The notes under the pieces are model-generated. The model made no database searches, had not been told where the DNA came from, and worked only from the letters and a program-made list of their open reading frames with translations. A DNA stretch of 11,868 bases, from positions 1 through 11,868 of the forward strand of contig JAJZUH010000044.1 of assembly GCA_021847165.1 (NCBI GenBank), in the 5' to 3' direction. The stretch comes from Pseudomonadota bacterium (GTDB lineage Bacteria; Pseudomonadota; Gammaproteobacteria; Burkholderiales; Gallionellaceae). Of this stretch, positions 1-8,229 are shown in pieces. Within the stretch, counting starts at the first letter, position 1. The number at the start of each line of letters is the position of its first letter. Both the position numbers and the translations under genes were made by a program.

Positions 1-69
1 GTTGGGCGTGAGCAGCAGGCGCTGCAGGGTGAAGCGCAGTACGCGCAGGTGTTCGATCAGCGTTCTCAT
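1..69 (-). CDS. ftsX: Cell division protein FtsX, N-terminal fragment (cut by window edge)
   Basis: Only the first 23 codons are in the window, and the gene continues past position 1. The visible peptide begins [20 protein letters not shown], a basic amphipathic cytoplasmic N-terminus of the kind that precedes the first membrane helix of FtsX. The ATG at 69-67 overlaps the TGA stop of ftsE (ATGA), which is the usual translational coupling of ftsE and ftsX. FtsX is the polytopic membrane partner of the FtsE ATPase; together they act at the septum to control cell-wall hydrolases. The call rests mainly on position directly after ftsE in the canonical ftsY-ftsE-ftsX order; the fragment alone would be too short to identify. 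Confidence 0.85.
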   Translation of the reverse strand, partial: MRTLIEHLRVLRFTLQRLLLTPN

Positions 70-719
70 GCCTGCAGTTCCCCTTTCCTGAGGTGCAGTG
101 CGCGTGCCGGAAACTGCCGCAGGATGCCTTCGTCGTGGGTGGAGATGAGCAGCGTGACGCCGACCTGGTGGAACGATTTGAAGATGTTCATGATCTCGTT
201 CGAGTACTCGGTATCCAGATTGCCGGTCGGTTCGTCGGCCAGCAGCATGGTGGGGCGGTTGACGATGGCGCGTGCGATGCACAGGCGTTGTTGCTCACCG
301 CCCGAGAGTGCGATCGGATTGACCTTTTCGCGATCGAGCAGACCGACCTTGTCCAGGGCGGCGCGCACGCGCCTGGCGCTCTCGCGGTGGTCGAAGCCGC
401 AGATCTGCAACGGCAGCATTACGTTGTCGAAAGCGTTGCGGTCGAACAGCAATTTGTGGTCCTGGAAGATCAACCCGATGTTGCGGCGCAGGTGCGGGAT
501 TGCGGCAGGTTTGATGGAGCGGATGTTCTGTCCGTTCACCAGCACGGCGCCGCTGGTGGGACGCTCGATGGCGGCGATGAGCTTGAGCAGCGTGCTCTTG
601 CCGGCACCGGAATGTCCGGTGAGGTACGCCATTTCTCCTTCGGCGATCTCGAAGGAGAGGTTCTTCAGCGCTTCGTGCCCACCGGGGTAACGCTTGTAGA
701 CCTGGTTGAATTTGATCAT
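66..719 (-). CDS. ftsE: Cell division ATP-binding protein FtsE
   Basis: This 217-residue ABC ATPase is the expected full length for FtsE. The sequence shows Walker [10 protein letters not shown] (35-43), a Q-loop in [11 protein letters not shown] (Q86), signature LSGGEQQR (138-145), Walker B LLADEP (159-164) followed by TGNLD, and the switch histidine in STHD (H195). IFQDHKLL and the TGNLD continuation closely match known FtsE proteins. With FtsX it forms a cytoplasmic-face ATPase complex at the division septum that gates periplasmic peptidoglycan hydrolase activation. Its ATG (719-717) overlaps the ftsY stop and its TGA overlaps the ftsX start, so all three are likely made from one transcript. 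LolD and MacB-type ATPases are the nearest alternatives, but the gene context settles the call. Confidence 0.96.
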   Translation of the reverse strand: MIKFNQVYKRYPGGHEALKNLSFEIAEGEMAYLTGHSGAGKSTLLKLIAAIERPTSGAVLVNGQNIRSIKPAAIPHLRRNIGLIFQDHKLLFDRNAFDNVMLPLQICGFDHRESARRVRAALDKVGLLDREKVNPIALSGGEQQRLCIARAIVNRPTMLLADEPTGNLDTEYSNEIMNIFKSFHQVGVTLLISTHDEGILRQFPARALHLRKGELQA

Positions 720-1663
720 CTTTCGTCACCCAGAAGCGCCGCCACGAACTCTTCCGCCACAAACGGGCGCAGGTCGTCGAGGCCTTCGCCCACACCGATG
801 AAACGGACCGGAATCGGATGTGCCTTGGCGATGGCGGCGATGACGCCGCCTTTGGCGGTGCCGTCGAGCTTGGTCAGCACCAGCCCGGTCACCTGCAGTG
901 CATCGTCGAAGGCTTTGACCTGTGTCAGCGCGTTCTGCCCGGTGTTGGCGTCCAGCACCAGCAATACCTCATGCGGCGCATCGGGCAATGCCTTGGCGAT
1001 GACGCGCTTCACTTTCCTGATTTCTTCCATCAGGTGCGCCTGCGTGGTCAGGCGCCCGGCTGTGTCGGCCAGCACCACATCGATGTGACGCGCCTGTGCA
1101 GCTTGCACCGCGTCGAAGATGACTGCAGCGGCATCGCCGCTTTGTTGCGCGATGACGGTGACATCGTTGCGCCGGCCCCATTCCGTCAGTTGTTCGCGAG
1201 CGGCCGCGCGGAAGGTGTCGCCTGCCGCCAGCAGCACCGATTTTCCCTGTTGCTGGAAATGCTTGGCCAGTTTGCCGATGGAAGTGGTCTTGCCTGCTCC
1301 GTTTACGCCGCAGAGCATGACGACGAAGGGGGCATGCGTTCCCACATCCAGCGGTTGCGCGAGCGGTTGCAGCAATTTGAGCAGGGCGTGCGCCAGTGCC
1401 TCTTTCAGTTGACCGGCTTCGGTGAGACGCTGCTCCTTCACCGCGCGACGTACGTCCGCAAGCAGCAAACGCGTCGCGTCCATACCCACGTCGGAGGTGA
1501 TGAGAATGGTTTCCAGTTCCTCATACAAGTCTTCGTCGATCCTGCCGCCTGGAACCAGTAGCGCGGAAAGCTGTCCACCAGTGCGCGCCAGACTGCCGGT
1601 CAGACGGGCCAGCCAGTTGGACGAATCGTTGCCGGCCTGGGATTTTTTCAGGAAACTAAACAT
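716..1663 (-). CDS. ftsY: Signal recognition particle receptor FtsY (SRP GTPase)
   Basis: This 315-residue SRP-receptor GTPase docks SRP-ribosome complexes at the inner membrane for co-translational insertion of membrane proteins. An N-terminal helical N domain (about 10-100) is followed by the G domain: G1 GVNGAGKTT (119-127), DTFRAAA (149-155), G3 DTAGR (200-204) and G4 TKLD (264-267) running into GTAKGG. It lacks the long acidic A domain of the E. coli protein (497 residues) and begins with a short hydrophobic-basic MFSFLKK stretch that probably serves as the membrane-targeting helix. DTFRAAA and [10 protein letters not shown] occur in both FtsY and Ffh; the absence of a C-terminal M domain and the ftsE/ftsX context identify FtsY. 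No strong Shine-Dalgarno sequence precedes the ATG at 1663. The TGA overlaps the ftsE start (ATGA). Confidence 0.97.
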   Translation of the reverse strand: MFSFLKKSQAGNDSSNWLARLTGSLARTGGQLSALLVPGGRIDEDLYEELETILITSDVGMDATRLLLADVRRAVKEQRLTEAGQLKEALAHALLKLLQPLAQPLDVGTHAPFVVMLCGVNGAGKTTSIGKLAKHFQQQGKSVLLAAGDTFRAAAREQLTEWGRRNDVTVIAQQSGDAAAVIFDAVQAAQARHIDVVLADTAGRLTTQAHLMEEIRKVKRVIAKALPDAPHEVLLVLDANTGQNALTQVKAFDDALQVTGLVLTKLDGTAKGGVIAAIAKAHPIPVRFIGVGEGLDDLRPFVAEEFVAALLGDER

Positions 1664-1744
1664 GCAAAGGTATTCTGGAGTGGATGAAATGTCGCATAAT
1701 GCGTGCTCATTTTATGCCGAATTGCGTATCCATGGGATAAGGTA
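1664..1744. promoter_or_regulatory. Divergent intergenic region between ftsY and the M16 peptidase operon
   Basis: These 81 bases separate two divergently transcribed operons, so both promoters probably lie here or extend into the flanking gene starts. On the plus strand CATAAT (1695-1700) resembles a -10 element, but there is no good -35 about 17 bases upstream. On the minus strand CATAAA with TTATCC about 18 bases upstream is a possible weak pair. CATAAT sits inside CGCATAATGCG (1693-1703), an almost perfect palindrome. GGGA (1734-1737) and AAGG (1739-1742) are the only ribosome-binding candidates before the plus-strand ATG. The presence of promoters is inferred from the layout; the exact elements are uncertain. 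Confidence 0.35.
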
Positions 1745-3106
1745 ATGAGAATCCAATCAATTGTCATCGCGCTGCTGTTTCAGGCTGTTCCGCTTGCTCA
1801 GGCCGAAGTATATGAAAAGACCCTGGACAACGGGCTCAAAGTCATCGTCAAGGAAGACCACCGCGCGCCGGTGCTGGTACAGCAAGTCTGGTATCACGTA
1901 GGCAGCATGGACGAGCGCACCGGTACCACGGGGGTCGCGCACGTGCTGGAGCACATGATGTTCAAGGGCACCAAGGACGTTCCCGTCGGGCAGTTCTCCA
2001 AGGTCATCGCTGCAGCAGGCGGTCGCGAGAATGCTTTTACCAGCTACGACCATACCGCCTACTTCCAGCAATTGCACAAATCCAGGTTGCCGCTGGCGAT
2101 GAAGCTGGAATCCGACCGCATGCATAACCTGCAGATGGCGAAGAAGGAATTCGACAAAGAGATCAAGGTGGTGATGGAAGAGCGCCGCTGGCGCACCGAC
2201 GACGAGCCTCATTCCCTGGTGTACGAAAAGATGATGGCGACGGCGTTCCAGGAACATCCTTACCATAACCCGGTGATCGGCTGGATGGTCGATCTGCAGA
2301 ACATGACCGACGCCGATGCCCTGAACTGGTACAAGACATGGTATGCGCCCAACGATGCAACGCTGGTGATCGCCGGCGACGTCAAGGCACAGGAAGTGTT
2401 TGCGCTGGCGCAGCGCTATTACGGCGGCATTCCCGCAGTGAAACTGCCGCAGCGCAAGGCGGTGGGCGAAGCGCCGCAGCTCGGCATCCAGCGCATCGTG
2501 GTCAAGGCGCCAGCCGAATTGCCCTACCTGATCATGGCGTGGCACGCGCCGACCCTGCGCGATGCGGAAAAAGACTGGAAACCCTATGCCCTCGAAGTGT
2601 TGGCGGGGGTGCTGGACGGCAATTCATCGGCGCGGTTGAACAAGGCGCTGGTGCGCGACCAGCAGGTGGCGATGGATGTCGGCACGGGCTACGATAGCGT
2701 GGCGCGCGGCCCGGGCCTGTTCGTGCTGGAAGGAACGCCGCGCGAAGGCAAGACCGTGGCCGATGTGGAAAACGCCCTGCGCGAGCAGCTGGCCCTGCTG
2801 GTGCGCGACGGCGTGAGCGCCGAAGAGTTGCGGCGCGTCAAGGCGCAGGTGATGGCGGGCGAAGTCTACAAGCGCGACTCGGTGTTCTACCAGGCGATGC
2901 AGATCGGCCAGATGGAAACCGCCGGACTTTCATACAAGGACATTCCGGTGATGTTGCTGAGGCTGCAGGCGGTCACTGCACAGCAGGTTCAGGACGTGGC
3001 GCGCGAGATATTCAACGACGATCACCTGACGGTCGCGACACTCGATCCACAGCCTCTTTCCGACAAACCCAGACATAACCCTGCAGGAGCGGCGCATGCT
3101 CACTAG
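1745..3106 (+). CDS. Exported zinc-dependent M16 family peptidase (catalytic member of a pair)
   Basis: This 453-residue insulinase/pitrilysin-type metallopeptidase is probably periplasmic. The start at 1745 gives a clean signal peptide (MRIQSIVIALLFQAVPLAQA, cleavage after residue 20); an upstream in-frame GTG at 1703 would add 14 residues in front of it. The inverted zinc motif is intact: HVLEH (66-70) with the distal glutamate in VVMEER (E146, 76 residues after the second histidine, as in the family). The first M16 domain covers about 25-200 and the second about 210-430. The tail is rich in His and Ala. It overlaps the next gene, a paralogue without the motif, by 11 bases, which suggests a heterodimer in which this chain supplies catalysis. 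The natural substrate cannot be told from the sequence. Confidence 0.93.
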   Translation: MRIQSIVIALLFQAVPLAQAEVYEKTLDNGLKVIVKEDHRAPVLVQQVWYHVGSMDERTGTTGVAHVLEHMMFKGTKDVPVGQFSKVIAAAGGRENAFTSYDHTAYFQQLHKSRLPLAMKLESDRMHNLQMAKKEFDKEIKVVMEERRWRTDDEPHSLVYEKMMATAFQEHPYHNPVIGWMVDLQNMTDADALNWYKTWYAPNDATLVIAGDVKAQEVFALAQRYYGGIPAVKLPQRKAVGEAPQLGIQRIVVKAPAELPYLIMAWHAPTLRDAEKDWKPYALEVLAGVLDGNSSARLNKALVRDQQVAMDVGTGYDSVARGPGLFVLEGTPREGKTVADVENALREQLALLVRDGVSAEELRRVKAQVMAGEVYKRDSVFYQAMQIGQMETAGLSYKDIPVMLLRLQAVTAQQVQDVAREIFNDDHLTVATLDPQPLSDKPRHNPAGAAHAH

Positions 3107-4466
3107 ACTCCTTTCCACGGCAATTCTGTTGTGCGCGGCAACGGCCGCGCTGGCCACGCCGCAGATACAGCATTGGCAAACACCCAGCGGCGCACGCGTG
3201 TATTTCGTGGAAGACCACGGCCTGCCGATGCTGGATGTGTCGGTGAGCTTCCCCGCCGGCAGCGGCTTCGATGTGGCGGGCAAGGTCGGCGTGGCCAGCC
3301 TGACCTTTGGCTTGCTCGATCTGGGTGCGCAGGACCTGGATGAAGACGAGATCGCACGCAAGTTGGCGGATATCGGCGCGCAGATGGGCGGGCAGTTCGA
3401 TGCCGATCGTGCCGGCTTGACCATGCGCACCTTGAGCAGTGCGGCTGAGCGCGATGCCGCGCTGGACATCCTGGGGCGTTGCCTGCAGCAACCGCTGTTC
3501 CCGGAGCCGGTGCTGGCGCGAGAGAAGGCACGCACGATCGCGGCGCTGAAGGAGGCGGAGACGCAGCCTGAAAGCATCGCCGACAAGGCGTTCGGCAAGG
3601 CGGTGTTCGGCGCACATCCCTATGGCTGGCATGCCGAGGTGTCCGATGTGGAAAAAATTCAGCGCGCCGAGCTGGAGAGTTTTTATCACGACCATTACAG
3701 CGCAAAGCATGCGGTGGTCGCGTTGATGGGAGACATCAGCCGCGCCCAGGCCGAAGAGATCGCGCAGCGCCTGACCGCCAGCCTGCCTGCCGGGGATGCC
3801 GATCCGAACATCGCCCCGGTGATGATCCGCATCCAGCCCAGCGAACAGCGCATCCCGCATCCGGCAAGCCAGAGCCATATCCTGATCGGCACGCCTGGCA
3901 TCGCCCGCAACGACGAGGATTATTTCCCGCTGTATGTCGGCAATTACATTCTGGGCGGCGGCGGTTTCGTCTCGCGCCTGATGAACGAAGTGCGCGAGAA
4001 GCGCGGCATGGCGTACAGCGTATACAGCTACTTCATGCCGATGCAGCAGCCCGGCGCCTTCCAGATCGGCCTGCAGACCAAGAAAGAACAGGCGGACGAG
4101 TCGCTGCGTCTGGTGCGCAAGACGTTGCGCACTTTCGTGGACAAGGGAGTGACCGAAAAAGAGCTGCGTGCAGCCAAACAGAACATCATCGGCGGTTTCC
4201 CGCTGCGTATCGACAGCAACAAGAAGATCCTCGATTACCTCGGTGTGATCGGTTTCTACGGATTGCCGCTGACCTACCTGGACGATTTCACCGTCAAGGT
4301 GAACAAGGTGACGGCCAGACAGATACGCGATGCGTTCAAACGCCGCATCGATCCGGATGCCCTGGCAACCGTGATGGTGGGGGTGCCGGAAGCAGGCAGT
4401 GCACAACCGGCCGCGGCCGGGAATGCATCGGCGCAGCCTGAAGAGAAGGCGGGAGCGGCGAAATAA
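3096..4466 (+). CDS. Exported M16 family protein lacking the zinc motif (non-catalytic partner)
   Basis: This 456-residue M16 protein has a signal peptide ending AALA (17-20). The segment equivalent to the zinc site reads VGVASLTFGLLDLG, so the HxxEH motif is absent and the chain is probably not a peptidase by itself. It keeps the later substrate-binding signature VREKRGMAY (299-307, R300 and Y307), which the catalytic neighbour lacks in recognisable form. This division of labour matches the processing-peptidase type of M16 heterodimer, one chain holding zinc and the other the R/Y pair. AGGAG at 3085-3089 lies 6 bases before the ATG, and the start overlaps the upstream gene by 11 bases. The last roughly 25 residues are an Ala/Pro/Glu-rich low-complexity tail. 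Its TAA stop overlaps the proposed start of rsmD. Confidence 0.92.
   Translation: MLTRLLSTAILLCAATAALATPQIQHWQTPSGARVYFVEDHGLPMLDVSVSFPAGSGFDVAGKVGVASLTFGLLDLGAQDLDEDEIARKLADIGAQMGGQFDADRAGLTMRTLSSAAERDAALDILGRCLQQPLFPEPVLAREKARTIAALKEAETQPESIADKAFGKAVFGAHPYGWHAEVSDVEKIQRAELESFYHDHYSAKHAVVALMGDISRAQAEEIAQRLTASLPAGDADPNIAPVMIRIQPSEQRIPHPASQSHILIGTPGIARNDEDYFPLYVGNYILGGGGFVSRLMNEVREKRGMAYSVYSYFMPMQQPGAFQIGLQTKKEQADESLRLVRKTLRTFVDKGVTEKELRAAKQNIIGGFPLRIDSNKKILDYLGVIGFYGLPLTYLDDFTVKVNKVTARQIRDAFKRRIDPDALATVMVGVPEAGSAQPAAAGNASAQPEEKAGAAK
4451..4465 (+). promoter_or_regulatory. Ribosome-binding site and non-canonical ATA start of rsmD
   Basis: GGGAG (4451-4455) stands 7 bases before ATA (4463-4465), good spacing for a Shine-Dalgarno sequence. 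The ATA overlaps the TAA stop of the upstream gene as ATAA. The rsmD frame is closed upstream by TGA at 4439-4441, and the codons from there to 4531 include no ATG, GTG or TTG. Starting at ATA gives MNKVRIIGG, the expected RsmD N-terminus. That initiation happens here is inferred. Confidence 0.6.
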
Positions 4467-4998
4467 ACAAGGTTCGCATCATCGGAGGTACGCACCGCAG
4501 CCGCCTGATCGAGTTTCCCGATGCCGAAGGCTTGCGCCCGACGCCGGACCGGGTGCGCGAGACGCTGTTCAACTGGCTGGGGCAGACGCTGTATGGCAAG
4601 CGCTGTCTCGATCTGTTCGCCGGCAGCGGAGCGCTGGGTTTCGAGGCGGCTTCGCGCGGCGCGGAACAGGTGCTGATGGTCGAGAATAACCGCGTTGTAT
4701 ATCGGTCCTTGCAGGCCAATGCTGGAAAATTGGGGCTGGGCAATGTAGCCTTGCGCTGCGAGGATGGGCTAAAATTCGTCCGGCAAGAACATGGCGTGTT
4801 CGATGTGATCTTTGTCGACCCTCCTTTCAAGAGCGATTGCCTGCCCCAATTGCTGCCGCTGCTGGAAAACATCCTGACGCAAGACGGTAAGGTCTATCTG
4901 GAAAGCGGAACAGCCTTTGAGCCGGATGCGGCCTGGCGCGCGGTCAGGCGGGCCAAGGCGGGTGCCGTGCATTACCAACTATTAGAGCGTGAACCAGC

Positions 4999-5002
<4 letters not shown>
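4463..5002 (+). CDS. rsmD: 16S rRNA (guanine(966)-N(2))-methyltransferase RsmD
   Basis: This SAM-dependent methyltransferase modifies G966 of 16S rRNA in the small subunit. From the proposed ATA start it is 179 residues, slightly shorter than the E. coli enzyme (about 198). Visible features are the N-terminal VRIIGG strand (4-9), [17 protein letters not shown] (23-39, family signature), motif [11 protein letters not shown] (50-59) and the catalytic FVDPPF (117-122). No ATG/GTG/TTG precedes the conserved N-terminus. The first conventional start, TTG at 4532, falls inside GLRPTPD and would delete RIIGG, so automatic annotation may truncate the gene or call it broken. The end overlaps coaD by ATGA (4999-5002). 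Identity is secure; the start codon is the uncertain part. Confidence 0.93.
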
Positions 5003-5741
<739 letters not shown>

Positions 5742-5758
5742 GGTTTCGTCGCCGTCGC

Positions 5759-5789
5759 AAAAAGCCCGCTCAATCGGCGGGCTTTTTTT
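5759..5789 (+). terminator. Rho-independent terminator of the M16-rsmD-coaD-ferredoxin operon
   Basis: A perfect 7-bp stem AGCCCGC (5763-5769)/GCGGGCT (5777-5783) encloses the 7-base loop tcaatcg. A run of seven T (5783-5789) follows and an A run lies on the 5' side, so the stem can extend through A-T pairs and may also work in the opposite direction. It begins 17 bases after the ferredoxin stop codon. Confidence 0.95.
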
Positions 5790-5876
5790 ATGATGCACTT
5801 CAAATATTTACCGGACAGGAGTAATGTCGCCGGTGGAGGATGGGCATTAATTCAAACAACGCCGAAAGCCCTGCAA

Positions 5877-8228
5877 ATGGATTCGAACATCGGCATTTCA
5901 AATCCACAGCGCTTTCCCCGCAGGCCGTTGCTGGTCTTCGTGGGGATTCTTCTTGTCACCCTGCTGTTGGGCAATATGCTGTTCGACAGCCTGCGCGAAG
6001 CGATCCGGCGGGATGTACAGGAAGATATCGCGGCAGTCGGGACGCTCAAGGCCAACCAGATGCGCGCCTGGCTGGATGAACGTTACGCCGAATCCCGGAT
6101 ACTTGCCGACAACTCGTTCTTTGCGCGCGAGGTGGCGTTGTGGATGCATGCGGGCGCGCCTGACGATGCCAGGCGCAGGCAGCTGACCAGGCGTTTCGAA
6201 GCGTTTCTGAACGTTCACCATTACCAGGCCGTCGTCTTGTGCGATGCGTCCGGGCGCGTCATATTGAGTGCGGGCGAACGCGTATGGGATGAAAAAACCC
6301 AGGGGGGCACGGCCTGCGCCGTTGCGACTTCCGGCCAATTCAGGTTTATCGATCTGCATCGCCGCCAGGATGGGCAGCACACCAGACTGGGTTTCACGAG
6401 CCCGCTGCTGGAAGGTGCCAGATGCATCGGTTCGATCTATCTGGCCGAGGATCCCGACCGATTTCTGTTTCCCCTGATCGACGGCTGGCCGAGCGCAAGC
6501 GAAACGGCGGAAACCGAACTTGTCCGGATTGACGGCGAACGGGTCCAGTATCTGAACCAGCTCCGCCATCGCACGGAGTTTCCGCTGGGCTTCAGCTTGC
6601 CCCTCGATACGCCAGGGCTGGCGGCAGCCCTGGCGTTGCGCGGCAAGAGCGGTCTGCTGCAAGATGCCCAGGATTATCGCGGTCTGCCTGTGTTGGCGTT
6701 TGCAACGCCGATCCGTGATACGCCATGGGTACTGATTGCCAAGATCGACGAAGACGAGGCTTACCGGATGGTCGAACAGGTACGGCGCGTGGCCGGGGTG
6801 CTGACCGTGCTTGTTTTTGCCCTGCTCGGGATCGGTTTCTGGCAGTGGCGACGCAGCGACCTGGCAGAGGCGGAGGCGGCGATCCTGAAGGAACGGATGC
6901 GCGCGGATGCTTTGCGCACGGAAGGCGAAAAGCGCTTCCGCACGGTGTTCGAGCACACAGCGCTGCCGATGGCGCGCAATTCGCTGACGGGCGAATTTGT
7001 CGAAGTCAACGAAGCCTGGTGCAGGATGTTCGGTTACAGCCGGGAAGAGGTGTCGTCGCGGCACCTGGACTGGCAGCAGCTCACTCATCCGGACGACATT
7101 GAGCCGGGGGCTTCGCTGGTGAGGCGGATGCTTGCCGGCGAGATCGAGGATTTCAGCATCGAGAAGCGCTATCTCCACCAGGGCGGCAAGATCCTGTGGG
7201 GAAGCGTGCAGGCAAAGCTGGTGCGCGACGAATGCGGCAAACCAGAATTTATCATCCGTGCCATCCAGGATATCACCGAGCGCAAGCTGACGGAGATGAC
7301 GATCAACTTCATGGCCTATCACGACAAGCTGACCGGGCTGCCCAATCGCGCGTTATTGTTCGACCGCCTGTCGCAGGCCATATCGCAGGCCAAGCGTGAT
7401 GGCCGGCATGTGGCCCTGCTGTTCGTCGATCTGGACGGATTCAAGACGGTCAACGACCGGTACGGCCACGAAGCGGGCGACAGCGTGCTCAAGATGGCGG
7501 CGCAGCGCTTTCTGGCGTGCGTGCGCGCGGTGGATACCGTGGCGCGATTCGGCGGCGACGAGTTCGCCATCATCTTGGGGAATCTGGATGGCCCGCAGCA
7601 GGCCAGGGGTGTTGCGGAAAAGATCGTGCAGGCATTCGTGCAGGGCATGGTCCTGCCGGATGGCAATGAATGCTCCGTGGGAGCAAGTGTGGGAATCAGC
7701 ATCTATCCGGAACACGGCACCGCGATGGATAACCTGATCACTGCGGCCGATCAGGCGATGTACCAGAGCAAGCGCAGCGGCAAGAGCACCTACACCCTCT
7801 TTGCGGAAAGATCTCCGCATGCGGACGACTATCAGTGGCTCAAGCTGGATGACAGCCATCTGATGGGGGTGGCGGAGATGGACGAACAGCACCGCAACCT
7901 GGCGTATCTGGTGAATCGGCTGAATGCGGCCTTGCAGCGCGACGAATCTTCCGAGTCCGTCCTGCAGTTGATGGATGAGTTGCTGGTGGCGGCCAGGCAT
8001 CATTTCGAGACGGAAAACCGCTATATGGCGCAGTACCACTATCCTGGACAGGCCGAGCATGAAATCGAGCATGCCCAGCTGATGAACGAGGCGCTGCGCT
8101 TCAAGAAACAATTCGAGGAGGGCCGGGAATTGCTGGTCCTGCAGTCGATCAAGGACTGGCTGCTCAGCCATATCCTCTATACCGACAAAAGACTGGCCGA
8201 CTACCTGTTGCAGCACGGGGCGAAGTGA
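5877..8228 (+). CDS. Membrane diguanylate cyclase: periplasmic sensor, PAS, GGDEF and C-terminal bacteriohemerythrin
   Basis: This 783-residue signalling protein probably makes c-di-GMP. Order: TM1 (about 17-36); a periplasmic dCache-like sensor region (about 37-300); TM2 (about 305-325); PAS (about 350-470, ending DITERK); GGDEF (about 480-640); hemerythrin (about 653-783). The active site GGDEF (559-563) is intact, and the inhibitory I-site RAVD (550-553) lies five residues before it, so an active, product-inhibited cyclase is expected. There is no EAL domain. The hemerythrin keeps all seven usual diiron ligands: H672 (DEQH), H709 and E713 (HFETE), H728 and H732 (HEIEH), H765 and D770 (HILYTD). 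The start at 5877 is chosen because the only longer alternative, ATG 5790, directly follows the terminator T run and has no ribosome-binding site. The 5877 site is itself weak (GAAAG upstream). Confidence 0.92.
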   Translation: MDSNIGISNPQRFPRRPLLVFVGILLVTLLLGNMLFDSLREAIRRDVQEDIAAVGTLKANQMRAWLDERYAESRILADNSFFAREVALWMHAGAPDDARRRQLTRRFEAFLNVHHYQAVVLCDASGRVILSAGERVWDEKTQGGTACAVATSGQFRFIDLHRRQDGQHTRLGFTSPLLEGARCIGSIYLAEDPDRFLFPLIDGWPSASETAETELVRIDGERVQYLNQLRHRTEFPLGFSLPLDTPGLAAALALRGKSGLLQDAQDYRGLPVLAFATPIRDTPWVLIAKIDEDEAYRMVEQVRRVAGVLTVLVFALLGIGFWQWRRSDLAEAEAAILKERMRADALRTEGEKRFRTVFEHTALPMARNSLTGEFVEVNEAWCRMFGYSREEVSSRHLDWQQLTHPDDIEPGASLVRRMLAGEIEDFSIEKRYLHQGGKILWGSVQAKLVRDECGKPEFIIRAIQDITERKLTEMTINFMAYHDKLTGLPNRALLFDRLSQAISQAKRDGRHVALLFVDLDGFKTVNDRYGHEAGDSVLKMAAQRFLACVRAVDTVARFGGDEFAIILGNLDGPQQARGVAEKIVQAFVQGMVLPDGNECSVGASVGISIYPEHGTAMDNLITAADQAMYQSKRSGKSTYTLFAERSPHADDYQWLKLDDSHLMGVAEMDEQHRNLAYLVNRLNAALQRDESSESVLQLMDELLVAARHHFETENRYMAQYHYPGQAEHEIEHAQLMNEALRFKKQFEEGRELLVLQSIKDWLLSHILYTDKRLADYLLQHGAK

Positions 8229-8229
8229 A

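Noticed and set aside
1703..1744. GTG at 1703 as the start of the first M16 peptidase
   Set aside because: It would add MLILCRIAYPWDKV before an otherwise ideal signal peptide that begins at ATG 1745, and it overlaps the likely promoter.
3012..4406. 464-codon open frame on the minus strand opposite the second M16 gene
   Set aside because: It is antisense to a strongly supported exported protein and its sequence resembles no known fold; it is explained by GC-biased third codon positions.
5824..5850. Eight-codon ORF (ATG to TAA) after AGGAG upstream of the cyclase
   Set aside because: The AGGAG to ATG spacing is only two bases, too short for normal initiation, and the peptide shows no feature of a regulatory leader.
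5898..7322. 474-codon open frame on the minus strand opposite the cyclase
   Set aside because: It is a shadow of the cyclase coding frame, with no domain, no ribosome-binding site and no partner gene; the plus-strand frame has clear PAS and GGDEF motifs.
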